From Lotus japonicus (lineage: Eukaryota; Streptophyta; Magnoliopsida; Fabales; Fabaceae), in NCBI RefSeq assembly GCF_012489685.1, contig NC_080041.1, positions 32,105,780 to 32,169,779 of the forward strand: a stretch of 64,000 bases of DNA, written 5' to 3'. Position 1 is the stretch's first letter, and each line of letters starts with the position of its first letter. Position numbers and translations under genes: made by a program. The notes beneath the pieces are model-generated. The model ran no database searches, was not told the DNA's origin, and was given only the letters and a program-made list of their open reading frames with translations. This document shows, piece after piece, positions 44,215 through 56,131 of the stretch.

Positions 44215-46304
44215 TGTAACGCCCCAATTTATAAACCGGGGATTACATTAGTAATCCAACAAATATGGGGACTAACTCGGATTTTTTTTTTCAAACGGTG
44301 ATATTTCGAAAACAACAAAAAGCCCATCATCACCCAAGAAATGGCCCGAGAAGTTCCCAGGTAAGCTGGCCGGGCACAATGCCTCATTGAAAGCCCTTCT
44401 TGCCTTAGACAGAACAACCTGAGTTCTTACTTGAACTCAAATGAGGTTTTTCGATAATATTTTCAAATCATTTCCAAAACAATTCAATTATCCATTAAGT
44501 TCAAAATCCGGTTGATTAGATTATCTCAATTTTCAAAATTTGAACCTTTAATCGTTTGATTTTCAAACTTTAGCAAAAGATAATATCTAAGCATAACTTT
44601 AATAACCATATAGAGATAATAAGATAAACTAATTAAAATCCTAAGTAACCGCTAGCGTAATTTAAAATCCAACAAAATATCGACATTTGGCGAGATTAAA
44701 ATTCAAGTTTAAAGATAACAATTTTTCAAAAAATGCCCGCTTTGAAAGTCTTTCTTCTATGCCGCTCCAAAGCCTCGTTGCCTAGCCCTAGTCGTCGCCC
44801 AACTCCTTGTCATCACAAAAATCAGACTTCACCACACGACGGCTCATCAACTAAAGCGTTAAGCGCCCAAGTAGAAACATTTCATACACATTAAGGGTTA
44901 TTCTCAATAACAAACAACAACCCTTCGAAATTCGAAAATAAGATAAGATAATGGAGTTCAACTTTGAAATAAAAGATGAGATAAGATTAGAGACAACGAC
45001 AATTCAAAATTTTATCTTGAACAAAAACTTTAAGATAACAACAAAAACATCTTATCAAGAATAACAAAAAAGTCACACGAATTATCAAGAGAGGTAGGTT
45101 AGTCCTAATGCCTACATGCTTCTACAAGATGGATCGATCGAAAGCCTCACAAGGCTAGACAACCACGTTGTCGAGTAATTCAAGGCATCTCCTCGAGGTA
45201 GGACAACCTCGTGGAACAATTACCACCACGCCGCCACTTCAAAATTTCAAACCCTAGATGCTCTTGTTAGCAATCAAGGCCCACAACCATAAACAACAAG
45301 GGTAGTTTTTCCAAAATTTCAACAGTTCAATGACTTTTATCCAATTTATGACATAAACCATATATCCAACAATTACCATGCATAATCATGTGAGAAGCAA
45401 TCAATAGCACAAAGCATACAACGAAAATCGCAACGCCTTTAACAAATTCATCTCACATATCATGCAAAGAAAATAAAAGCAAGCATACTCACGCACTAAT
45501 TCAAGAGACTACTCACCCTTACTTTCGTAGATTATAGTGCATGTGCCAAAAGACCTTGAAGAATTGGAGAATGGAAGATTGTTATCAACCACTAAGAGAG
45601 AGAGAGCGCCTCGGTCAACACTAGGCAGAAAACTCTAGATTTTAGAAGTTCAAAGGTCTAGGGAAGCAACTACTGAGTGTGTGGTTTTTGTCTTCTGTCT
45701 GAGGTTATATTTATAGGAGAGGCTATCACCCAACCCTAGCCACCAAAAACTCGGCTAAACACATCCAAAGGGGGAGGAATTTTCTCATTTCAACCCCCTT
45801 TACCCCTTCCTCAAGTCTTGGTTCATCCACTCACCCTTTCTTTTGAATTTTAAGATCAAATCTCAACAAATTTCTTTCCAGAATTTCCTAAATTAATCAT
45901 TTTAAATCTTTATCAAATAAAACTGATCAACATTCAGTTTTTTATGATTTTTCTCCTAATTTAAAACCTCCTCTAAAAATTTGAACCCAAGATAGCTTAG
46001 TTTTCTTGTTTTACAAGCTATTTCAACTTTAATTTGTTTAATTAAAATAGAAATAGCCAAAATTCCGAAAATTAATTATTCTCGGATAATTTTTCATTAT
46101 TTTTATGACATCTTTTAATTTTTTTTTTTTTAAAAAATCTCTCCAAGATTTAGTTTCCAAACTACCTTTTTAACAATTAATCAAAATAATTCCAAATCAC
46201 TCTAGAATTTATTTATTTTTAACAAAAATAACTATTTTAAATCATATTCAGATATAACATCATTTATATTTCAATTTATCATCTTCTCTTTAATTTTTGA
46301 AAGA
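44215..46304 (-). repeat. Gypsy-like LTR, - strand, right end not found
   Basis: It starts TGTAACGCCCCAATTT at 44215, inside copia LTR sequence, like the complemented 3' ends of the Tekay-type LTRs (TGTAACACCCCGA). A TATA-like TATAAATATA on the - strand lies at 45706-45715. No gene is supported. Helitron B begins at 46305; I could not find the other LTR end or a matching ACTTG duplication, so it may continue beyond the Helitron or be truncated. Confidence 0.5.
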
Positions 46305-46332
46305 CTAGTTTTATACCCGTGCCTTGCACGGG
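46305..46332 (-). mobile_element. Helitron B 3' terminus
   Basis: A 7-bp stem with a 3-nt loop, then TATAAAA and CTAG. The stem sequence matches Helitron A's apart from one extra pair and the loop. Confidence 0.85.
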
Positions 46333-46794
46333 GGAATTTATTCTCGATTATTTTTATTAAAAATTTGTTGAACAAATTTTTTAATGTTAATTTATTAAAT
46401 AGAGTTATGTTCTTTGTTTTTTTAATAGAATTTTGGGTGTTATTTTGTTAGTTTAATGTATAGGTTTATTGTACTAAAAAATGAGCACTTGTTCTGTAGT
46501 TGTTTCATATCAATTTGTTTTTGGGTGAATAACACTTATATATTACTCTGCACGAAGATTTTCAAACAAACAGTGATTTATTGAAAAATTGACAATCGTG
46601 GTAAATATATGAAATATTAAAAATTGTCAAAATGAATCAAATTGACCACCGAGGTCAATATACCCAAAAAAGTAAAAATTCTCAATGTGGATAAAGAAAT
46701 ACAAAGCAAAGTTTAGCAGAAAAGGATATCTATGCGTAAGCAACATTAAAGGAATGGTACTACATCTTCTCCACCTTAATCTTCTTCATCATAT

Positions 46795-49700
46795 GTGCAC
46801 TTGTAAATTGGATTTGAATTTTGAAATAATTTGTGGGTCCATGCAAAATTTCAGTCCATTAACTGCTGATTTAAACCACTTTCCGAATCTATCTTTTCCT
46901 TCGACCTTGAAAAGAAATTCCTTGTGCACCAAATCAATAATTTCTTTTGGTGGGTGTTCTATGCGGCCGTTCTAGAATTTATTTAAAATAAAAAATTAAA
47001 TAAATTAATATATTATGAATTAATTTTTCAATGTAAAAGTGCTTAATTTTAATTGTATTTTCCTTTTTCCATTTCATCCAAAATTTCGTTGTTTTTTTGT
47101 TGATCAGATGACAACCATCACCATAAAAAATTGTCAAAGTTGTAGATCCAGTATTATCAGCAACATGCATCAACAACTTGTACATTAGGTAAACCTCCAT
47201 AATTAAATCAAATGTAATGTTTATTGAACAAAATAATTTATTTATTCAAAGTGGAGTTTACCGTATGGTAGGAGTGATGTGCTTGTTATACTTTGTCTAA
47301 AAATATAGTGCCCCATCAGAGTATGTTGCTGTGACATTTGCAATCATGATAATACCAATCATCTGTGCTCACAATTTTCTCAATCGCAGCATACACAATG
47401 AATATTGTGCGCTGTTGTAATGAATACTTGATTTAGAATTTTGTTGTATTAACAACTGTTTGTAATATTAATAATGATAATAACATATGTATATTTAATA
47501 AATATAAATGTACCTACCTAATGACATGTTTTTTTAAATATGTATGTACTATAGTAGTATTTGTTGCTATTATTTAGCTAAAATTTTATTTGTAAAAAAA
47601 ACATTAAATATGTTTACTAATAAACTTTTTTTCATAAAAGTAATGGAATTTTGTTCTTAATGTTATTATCATTTAATAAATGAGGAGGGCTCAATTTACT
47701 CCAGGAGTAACTCTTCAAACTTACTCCGCATCCTAGCCCTTCATTTTAGGAAAACTCAACGGTTGTGATTAACATATAATTCTTCATCACGTGACATGTT
47801 CTTCTCATATCTTGCAATTGCTCCCTGTTTTGTTTCTCCAAATTGTCACCTTTATTCACACAGTGATGACAAAGAAAGTTTTCTTAGTTTCGCTTAGATT
47901 CGATCTCTGGTGAGAAAACCCTCCATTTACTATCCAATTTGATAATTCCACTAATGAGATTTTGACAGGGTTCGATTTTCTTCTCATCATTGCTTTTGTA
48001 AATTTGTGTTCTTTTAATCCATTGTTTGTCCTACAAAGCTTCATCAGCAAATAATTTTTTAAACTGTCTCATTCTTCTTTTTGAGCGATCTGTATAATTA
48101 TAATTCTATAGCCCAGCCCCCAGATCCTTTTACCTTCCATGTGAGATGTTTTTGATATAAAAAATTATGGAAAAACACACATCTGCAGCATAATTGCAAG
48201 GAGTGATACATATGATAGACAAAGTTAATATAGTAATTGGGCGGAGTGGATGGCAACTTGAAGAGATCTGTGCAGCATAAAGCTTTTTGTGATCAAATTA
48301 GGGTAATGAATTCCAAAATAGGAATAAAATGAAAATCACGTGAGACTTAATTAGATGTTAATCACAACCGTTAAATTTTACTAAAATGAAAGGCTAGGAT
48401 GAGGAGTAAATTTAAAGAGTTACTCCTGGAGTAAATGGAGCCCTCCTCTAAATGAATATATTAGGAGTTAAATACGCAATTAACTCTACCAATTTTTTTT
48501 TAAAGTAATGCAGATGTAATTATTTTTATAAAATTATTACTAATATATGTATTTAAAAACTGTCAAATAGCAAATATTAACAATGTTTCCGTTAAATAGG
48601 AGAGGAATATAGCATTTTTTAATTGATTAAAATTTAATGTATTTAAAAACCAGTAAATGTAAAAAAATACGCTTTTTTTTTAAGAATGGCAAAAAAAATA
48701 CGTTTTGTTCTATACAAAAGGAAACATGCTCGGGTTTTTTTTTTAAATTTATATTTTTATAAATACCACTAAAATTATTTAAGGGCTTAAGTGTGAAAAA
48801 CATACCGATCTGCATGCAACCAAATTTCCAATGTTTGTGCGTGGAAATAGTTTTAGAAACTCATCTTCTTCAGTAACTTTGAAGCTTTTAAGCAGGACAT
48901 TCATAACTTGAGTAGGGACTATGTCACACTGAAATAACCGGTGAATAAAGATTATTAGTTGGAATTGTCATTAAAAGTTTTTGAAACGATTATTCAATAT
49001 TTTGACAAATTTGTCTCTTTAGCACTCCGCTTCATGAATGTTAGGATTGAACATGACTTTTGTGCATTTTAACCCAATAGTTAACTGATATCCCCCTTTA
49101 AATTTTTTTATTGGTCAGATGTTATTTACATATTAAACATGTTACTGTTTTATAGAGAAGATTAATTAAGAAATTAGATCAAAATTATAAAATGTACCTT
49201 GATGCCTTGTTACTGCTCCCAGTAATATGATAACAACAACATATTTGTTATCTTCTCCACTTAGAACTTTATCTAAATTGTTGGCAAATTCGCCGTATAA
49301 CAAACATTTAAATTTTTTCCTGCAAAAATAATAAATTAATCGCGCTTAATGTTTTTGATCGATAGGTAATATTCTTTTTTTTTCTCGGTTTTTTATGATA
49401 AAAGCTAATAACTTACCATTGAAATTCGATTTCAATGTCTCTAATATCACTCGCCACCCCGTTCCACTCATATCCTTGATAGTTTGTGACATGCGTAATT
49501 TCCCCCATGACATCTATTTTCATGTTAATGTAAATGCTTGAAAGTGATAACTTACGTGAATTTATTTGAATCAATTGATTTACCTACCAACCAAGTATTT
49601 CTCATCGAAGTCATCGTTAAGAACATCATGCACGTTGTCAAATTTCAACTCACGCAAAGGAACCATACTTTCATCATATTTAAATATCATTGTTCTATTC

Positions 49701-50102
49701 AGCAAGTGTATCTTATATTGGTGTCTTTATGAACTTAAGCCTTGAAAGTTATGCGATACGAAAAAATATTCAAAGTTGTAATCTAATTCTTCATTGATTC
49801 TTTTTGCATGACGTTCTGAACTGCTTAGCCAACATTCTGCATGTATTGTTTGACCCTACAAATGGTGAAGGTTCATACCGATGTAAGTTTCTGAAGTAAA
49901 TTAAACGATATTAGGACAATTAATAAAAAAGTCGGTGTTCTTTGGTACTAACCTTACGATCCATCAGTAACAGATTATAGGTTGATGTTGGATTCCCTTC
50001 TTCTTCCGCTTCTGTATTCCACACCCTGATGACTCTGACAACAGTTTTCCAGTTTTTTGTTGTAGGATTTATTTGGTTATGATTACTGACATGAGGATTC
50101 AT
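46795..50102 (-). pseudogene. RPA1-like gene B of Helitron B (about 9 exons, disrupted)
   Basis: Exon 1 (50102-49953, ATG at 50102) holds TTKNWKTVVRVIRVWNTE and a good donor. Exon 2 (49855-49588) holds GQTIHAECWLSSSERHAK, an in-frame stop at 49727-49729, then FKYDESMVPLRELKF. Exon 3 is 49513-49417 (DVMGEITHVTNYQGYEW). Exon 4 is 49319-49198 (KCLLYGEFANNLDKVLSG). Later blocks: GLKCTKVMFNPNIHEAEC (near 49050) with a stop, CDIVPTQVMNVLL (near 48930), WYYHDCKCHSN of a zinc finger (near 47340), LLMHVADNTGSTTLTIFYGD (near 47170) and HPPKEIIDLVHKEFLFKVE (near 46940). This covers all the OB folds of a replication protein A large-subunit-like protein. A MITE at 47682-48448 lies between late exons. Stops show it is non-functional. 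Confidence 0.87.
47682..48448. mobile_element. MITE with long inverted ends (767 bp)
   Basis: The ends GAGGAGGGCTCAATTTACTC and its near-complement at 48429-48448 pair inward for about 90 bp (ACTCCAGGAGTAACTCTT..., CCTAGCC.TTCATTTTAG.AAAA, ACGGTTGTGATTAACAT). TAAAT flanks both sides (47677-47681, 48449-48453). No coding content is present. The superfamily is uncertain. Confidence 0.8.
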
Positions 50103-50459
50103 GATGTAATTTCTTAGAAGAAAATGAAAAAATACTTGTGTTGTAATGGAGGAGACTTTCGTGCTATGATATGAGTAAGGAGGTACATATATATAGATGT
50201 TCGCTCAAATGATGCTATCCAATCAGCCTATTTTTTGTTGTTTTATTTTTCTTTTTTGAATGTTATCACACGAAATTTATTTTGAGTTATTTTTATTTTT
50301 TAAAAATTATAAGGAGGAAATTAGGGTTTTCTCATTAAATTTGAGTATTTACTTTTAAACAATAAATGACTGTACGTTTTGCATTAAATTTGGTATATTT
50401 AATTTTAAATAAAATGATGAATGTAATGTTTCTTTATTTGAAACTGATGAAATATTTTA
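50103..50459. other. AT-rich non-coding spacer in Helitron B
   Basis: Upstream region of RPA-like gene B. No gene is seen. Confidence 0.45.
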
Positions 50460-50985
50460 AATGTTTGACTTAAAATTGATTGATATAAATTTATTTTAAT
50501 TCATTTGACTTAAATGTATGCTGTAAAAGGCAACAAAACGTGATTGATTTTTTTTATTACTAATTATTACTGAATTAAATTTTGTATAACGTTTTTTTAA
50601 AAATTAAGTCAACAAATTAAATTTTATTAATATTTGAATTGTTTGACTTAGAATTAATTGGTAGTAAATTCTTTTCAATTCATTTGACTTAAATGTTTGG
50701 TTTGTAAGGTAGAAAAGGTGATTGCATTTTTTTAATAGTAATTATTATTGAATATCAGTATTTATCACTTTTTTTTAATTAAGTCAGAGATTAAATGTAT
50801 TAATTTGTGATTTGTTTGACTTGGAATTAATTGGTAATAAATTTATTTTAAATGTATGTTGTAAAAGGAAAAAAAAACGTGTTTAATTTTTTTTAAAAGT
50901 AAATATTATTGAATTAAATGTTGTACTACGTTTATTTTTTAAAATTAAGTCAATGAATTAAATGTATTAATTTTTGAATGATTAC
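50460..50985. repeat. Tandem repeat, 3 copies of about 170-180 bp, AT-rich
   Basis: Units begin near 50465, 50641 and 50816 with GTTTGACTT..AATT.ATTG and share AATTCATTTGACTTAAATGT, TAATTATTA.TGAAT and AATTAAGTCA. The third lacks part of the middle. It lies upstream of the RPA-like gene within Helitron B. Confidence 0.8.
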
Positions 50986-52112
50986 TAATGTAATTAAATG
51001 ATGGTAATCATGACATTTAAAATATTTTGTAAATTTACAATAATTAAAATAAATGATGGTAACTAACGTATTTAAACTATTTAAGTAATGGAGAAAATTA
51101 TGATTATTTATATTAAATGATCGGAATTCATTTTGATATTCATTAATGATCTTAAAATATGGAAGGTATTTTATTTCACAATTAATCAATGATCTTAAAA
51201 AATGTTTATTTGACAGCAATATATTAAAAAACATTAATTGCGTGTTAAAAAATGTTCACTTTAGTATATCATAGAATGCGCTATCAAACGTGCAATATCA
51301 TAATGCTAATATCATAGTATATATATAGTATTTCTAAAATTTAACATCTTTTTAATTTAAATTCATAATCAAATAATTAAAAAGGATTTGTATTTTACTA
51401 ACTTTTTTAAACAAAGGTTGTTTGAATTTTTTTTTTCAATTAGATCTCTTTTTAAGTGTTTGATAAAAAATCGAGTTTGAATTCTGAAGTTTTTTTTTTT
51501 CTTGCTTTCTGAAAATTTATCTTTTTTTTTTGAAGTTTCAATTATTATCTATATTTAAAATGTGTAAAAGTTTTGTTTGACATTAAAATTTCGGTTTTAT
51601 TTAGAATACTTAAATTATCATTATTGATTTTTTGTTTCTAAATTCAAATTTTAATTTAATATGTCACTAAATTGTTTGATTATTCCAATTTCCAAATTGG
51701 AAGTCTAATATTATGCCTTTTTTATGAAAATCGTAATGAATGACATTAAATAATTTAATTTTTATGCATAAATTAATTAATGCATTAAACTTCTTTTATC
51801 CCATGAAATTGGCTGCACATTATACGCAATAATTTTATGCACTAAATATTCTTTTTTTGACAATAATTTTTTTTTTGACAATATATTTTCAAAGTTATTT
51901 GGAATACCTAATTTGTCATTATGTATTGATTTCATTTTTTGAAAATGCAAGATTATTTTAATTTTTATAGCATGAAGACTTTATTAGTATTAATTTTAGG
52001 TTAATTTCGTATGCACATTTAAAGGCTATTTTTTTGGTTTAATGCGTATGTGATTATGCTGACTTTTATAGATTGATAGCATTAATTTTAATTTGATTGT
52101 ATTTTTGCTGAG
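50986..52112. other. Very AT-rich non-coding stretch in Helitron B
   Basis: No frame, repeat or motif is recognised over about 1.1 kb, apart from homopolymer T-runs. Confidence 0.45.
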
Positions 52113-52300
52113 TTTAATGGTTGTGCACTGTTAGTGTAAAACGTTTTTACACAGACATCCAATAACTGAATGACAAGTGTTCAAATGCATTTATGATACT
52201 TTTTATTTTAATTAAATTAAATGCTCACTTTCTGATTTGACAACCTATCATTGGTTGTATGTGTAAAAAATATTTACACTGTCGGTGCATTTCCATTAAA
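52113..52300. mobile_element. Small MITE (188 bp)
   Basis: TTTAATGG...TGCACTGTTAGTGTAAA at the left pairs with the complement of the right end (TTTAATGG...TGCACCGACAGTGTAAA). TTTTTACACA.ACA.CCAAT continues the pairing. The GTGCACYGACAGTGTAAA type of end is common in legume MITEs, as far as I know. Confidence 0.8.
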
Positions 52301-52589
52301 TTCTTAGTTTATTAAAAGACATTTTTTTAGTTTCCATTGTCTTTGTTATACGTGAGTTTACCTAAATTATTCAATTTTAATTTTTTTTCCTATTTGAGTT
52401 TTTTTTTTTTGAACGTGGCTATTTGAGTTAGTTGGAGATAGGATTAATAATGGTTCAATTCTTTTTTTTTATTATATATTTTCGTATTCTGTAAATCACG
52501 GAACAAATGGTGAAATAAAATTGAATAACACCAATATGTAATTTATTATGCTGCTGAAATTAAAAAAAAAATTGATTACATACTTTTAA

Positions 52590-53080
52590 AAAATAAAATA
52601 CATATTTCATATATTTTCAAATACTTCTCGGTAAACTACGTTCTTTGTAGTGTTTGTCATTTTTTCTTCCTCATCCAGCACTAATAATTTGAGTCATTTC
52701 CTTGATCTTACCCTGGAGAGAGCAACGTAAAGCTAACCATGTGTGGAGACAGGGCGAGAAAGATATAGGCCAACGTGGGACAATGACCGACCTTGACTTT
52801 TATTTATAGTCATTGCAAAGCACAAACTGATCGGAAACTGACGTCTTTTAAACTTAAACAGGTAACTTGAGTCAGATGGAACCATGTCCATTCTTGGAAT
52901 GGAAATGTCATCTCCAATGTTGGTTCCGGTTATTACAGTGGCTTGTATTTATTCCAAGATCGACCACTATTAGTCGCGTTCCATTGCATAAACCGGATGC
53001 TTGAACTATATTTCTCAAAAGCATTATCAAAGCACCTTCCTTTTTCTGTTATTTTGTGATTTGGTATATCAGAGCATGTA
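52590..53080 (-). pseudogene. Helitron helicase (Pif1-like) C-terminal remnant
   Basis: The - strand translation shows LCNGTRLIVVDLGIN, then FPISLCFAMTINKSQG, LSHVGLYLSRPVSTHG, a stop in place of the expected Gln, LYVALSRV, and LKLLVLDEEE. These are the final motifs of the Pif1-type helicase in Helitron Rep-Hel proteins, which unwinds DNA in rolling-circle transposition. At least two in-frame stops are present and the N-terminal Rep and helicase parts are missing or too decayed to see. Confidence 0.88.
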
Positions 53081-53150
53081 ATATCATTTAAGAACTCTGT
53101 AGTAAACCATTATGACTGTAGTTCGGTGTCTTCATCATATTTGCAAGTGG

Positions 53151-53388
53151 ACTTCTAACACACCCCCTCACGTCCAGGATTTGAACAGACTGGAACGTGG
53201 GAACAACAACGGGTGGCCCAAATATGGGAGGTCTCCACACAACAAATGGATCTAGGATAGGCTCTGATACCATATTAGAAATTAGGAGGCCTATACTCAA
53301 CCACAAAAGCTAGCTCAAGAGTTGAGGTTTGCACAACCCTTATAAACACTTGATTGGCCTTATCTCTAGCCAATGTGGGACTTCTAAC
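53151..53388 (-). mobile_element. TRIM-type miniature LTR element, second LTR truncated
   Basis: On the - strand: GTTAGAAGTCCCACATTGGC (53388 leftward, ~115-bp LTR), then TGGTATCAGAGC (53261-53272), a short non-coding interior, a G-run (GAGGGGGTG), and TGTTAGAAGTCC, the first ~12-14 bp of a second LTR, after which similarity stops at about 53147. The LTR-PBS-PPT-LTR plan within 240 bp defines a TRIM. Confidence 0.75.
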
Positions 53389-54237
53389 TCAGCATAATAT
53401 CAAGCAAAGGTAGAGAAGATGTTCTTCTTGAGAGTGAATTCATCATACTTTACTGGGTTGATTGACTACATCAAAAGATCGCAAATTTTCAAACATTAGT
53501 TAGTGACATTAACATAAAAAATCAAAGCTAAAAGTTTATATGCCAATTCATAAGAGAACGCTTGCAATTGAAAATTATTTCTTTGCTTTTCGTAGGCCAA
53601 ACCATTGATTGTTTTTTGCTAATTGATTTACTAACACTGTTTAGACATATCACCATCACTCAGACTCTTACCTTCAAAATATACTAAACAGATTCATAAT
53701 TTGAAATATCTACATTGTATAGTAGAAAATATCTTCACTGATAAGATGGTGTTCTTGTTTGATGTTCAGTACAGTTAGCATATTAGCTACTTATATATTT
53801 ATCATATTAAACATGAAAGATGTAATAAACTACCTTCTCAAGCACATTAATCTCTATAAAATGGAAGTAAAATCATTATATAACCCCCCTAACTCTCTTC
53901 CATTCTCTTCCTTATCCCTTTTGTTTCTCTGTTTTCATTCAATCCGTAGTTTGTTTGGAAACCAAAGCATACATTTAACAGAGCACAAAAGGATTGTGCT
54001 AGTGTGTATGTGAAACCGAGACAGACTCGTGGAAGTCTTCAGATGCATCACAGTATAATGAAGATTAAATGACAGTATGAAAGAAGAGCAACACAAATGA
54101 AAGTTGAATATAACATAATCAAGGTAAAGATAATTACTGTATCTTCATATGGAAACCCATAGATTGATTGAAAAAAAGTTAATGCTAATTAGCATTTTTT
54201 ATGGCACATTGATTCAGGAAGGAACATTTAATATACC
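53389..54237. other. Non-coding stretch
   Basis: No gene is recognised. The short + strand frame at 53759-54013 has no family features. The next cyclin exon expected after 54238 is not here. Confidence 0.45.
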
Positions 54238-55090
54238 TCAATAAGCCAGTCAATCAGTATTGCCCTCACCCTTTCATTAATGTCACATTGTTGTGCCATA
54301 TAATTTGGTGAGACACAGCCAGTACTTTGCAAGTAGTAAAAACCTTGAGTTACCAAAATTTGATAGGAAAGCATTCTCATATTAGTTGACATTCTGAAAT
54401 CAATTTTGATTTCCAAAATCATAGACAGTGAACTGTGCTAATTCATAGCAAGTCTAAGCTAATTCAATAAATTGAATATTGTTTTTGCAAGTTATAATGG
54501 GGTAAATAATAGTTGGTGGATCTTAATTCCCAATGTACCACAATTTTTCTGTAGTAGGAATAAAGACCTTCAATATAATCAGTAACTGCAAGAGGATTAT
54601 TCGCATCTCCGACATCGATGTCCACAATAGGCTCTTCGACAGACTACAATAATATCCTCCATCTCCACTTCCTCCTAACAGACCAATTAATTCACAGTCA
54701 CCAACTAAATTCTGAGATAAGAAATACATAAATATAAATGAAAGAGATGTTAAAAGAAATACCATTTGATCAGATTCACTATGCACTGTTTGCTCCAGAG
54801 ACATAGGCACTGGCTGATCTTCTGCCTTGAGTTCATCATCAACAAATATATACTCCCCAAATCCATTCGAATTTGCAACTGTCAAGTTTGACTTCTTGGT
54901 TTCCTGTTCAAAATTGATCCCAACCTAATCTTAGTTCCAATAGTTCAAGATCTATGCAGTGCAGCAAATTTCAGCAAAAAGAAAAATAAAAGACTCTACC
55001 TCAGCTTGAGATTGCTGAGTGCTGCTAGCAATTTTTGCAGCAAACCTCCCAAGAGCGATGGTCAAAGACAAAGAGATAGGGAAGAATTAG
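54238..55090 (-). pseudogene. B2-type mitotic cyclin gene fragment (four exons, frameshifted)
   Basis: Rightmost exon (to 55000, donor GAG/GTAGAG) encodes GRFAAKIASSTQQSQAE. The next exon (54903-54763) encodes SNGFGEYIFVDDE and ends ATG/GTATTT. The third (about 54720-54540) encodes EEVEMEDI, then after a one-base shift EPIVDIDVGDANNPLAVTDY and YSYYRK. The fourth, ending at 54238, encodes [20 protein letters not shown] and LIDWLIE, the start of the cyclin box. Cyclin B2 binds CDKs at G2/M. The rest of the box and the 5' end are missing: the right side stops at a TE-like sequence near 55101. It may be a gene piece captured by Helitron B or a truncated paralogue. Confidence 0.85.
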
Positions 55091-55100
55091 TGTTAGCTGT

Positions 55101-55850
55101 AAGCAAGGTTCTAAATATCGGTCGCGGTCACGGTCACGGTCGCGTTGCGGATTTCGCGATAACGGATATCACAGTTGCTGCGGTAGGTGTTGCGCCGGTT
55201 GCGGTGTGAATGGTTCCCAGATTTTCACAAATTATGTTTAAATTCATAAATTATGTGAAAGTATATATATTATTATATAACTTATATTATACATCATAAT
55301 AGTAACTTCTAAACTAGACAAAAACTCATAACATATACTTTAAATCTTCATTAGATCTCAAAAAAGTAAAGAAAATAGAGAAACCCATAGAAGCACAATA
55401 TCTATAGTTTAATGGAAAATGAAAATAGTGAAAAGAAAATTGTGGTGCTGCCGTGTTTGTCATTCAATAGAAAATAGTACATGTTTTATCCATAGAAACC
55501 CATATCACCCATTGGGACAAAAGAGATCTTTATCACCCACACAGATCAGTATCCAAGGGTCTCAATAACATCTCACTAACATAAATCCAATGGTCAATAT
55601 CAATTACCAATTTCTGATTTCAAACAACTTTCCTCTCTCTCATTTCACACCAATCACGACTGATAACAACAGCTTCCATGGAGTGCCTCATACCCACAAC
55701 TAGTTTGGCCATGGCTTGGTCTTCTCTCTCCTTCTCGACCTAGATCTCTCGTTCTCTCCTCATCATAACCAACAGACCATCGACCTGGCATAAACAAGTC
55801 GATTAAAGGGTGCGTTATGGGATACTTCCCCTGATCTCAGGGTCGGAGAC
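55101..55850. mobile_element. Probable DNA transposon end and AT-rich filler
   Basis: AAGGTTCTAAATATCGGTCGCGG followed by repeated GGTCACGG, CGCGATAACGG and GTTGCGGT motifs looks like the repeat-rich end of a non-autonomous hAT-like element that truncates the cyclin exon. I could not find the other end before the Tat-type LTR at 55851. The rest (55210-55850) shows no gene. Confidence 0.35.
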
Positions 55851-56131
55851 TGTTCTAGGAATGAACATTGAAGAGAGGCATAGTACCTAGAGGTAGAGGG
55901 ATTGTGTCAAGAGAGAGTGAGAATGAGAGAGAGTGCTGAATTTCAAGTGTTATTTCATCCAATGAGCCAAAAGTCCCTTACAATTGATAACTACCTCCTA
56001 TTTATAGAGCTTGGGTACTACCTATTGGGCCAATTGGGCCTCCAAGAACAGGGCCCATCTGAAGGCCAGGGCCCCGCCTCAAGGGCGGGATATACGCTGG
56101 GCGTTGCCCCTCTAGGGGCTCGCCCAGTCCA
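55851..56131 (-). repeat. 3' LTR of the second Tat-type element (281 bp)
   Basis: It starts TGTTCTAGGA and ends CCCAGTCCA, like the LTRs at 18537 and 39361. A - strand TATA (CTATAAATAGG) lies near 56004. The target duplication cannot be checked because the other end is outside. Confidence 0.85.

Larger units (their letters stand above)
46305..53085 (-). mobile_element. Helitron B (minimum extent)
   Basis: On the - strand the sequence ends with hairpin CCCGTGC-AAG-GCACGGG (46316-46332) and CTAG at 46305-46308 followed by T, the diagnostic 3' end. Upstream in the same orientation are an RPA1-like gene (46795-50102) and a Pif1-type helicase tail (about 52590-53080), the order of plant Helitrons. 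The Rep domain and 5' TC end are not seen. Two MITEs and a tandem repeat are embedded. Confidence 0.82.

Noticed and set aside
53088..53306. 72-residue - strand frame
   Set aside because: It overlaps the TRIM's PBS and interior, which is non-coding.
54238..55090. Intact cyclin gene
   Set aside because: The 5' end and most of the cyclin box are missing and one exon is frameshifted.
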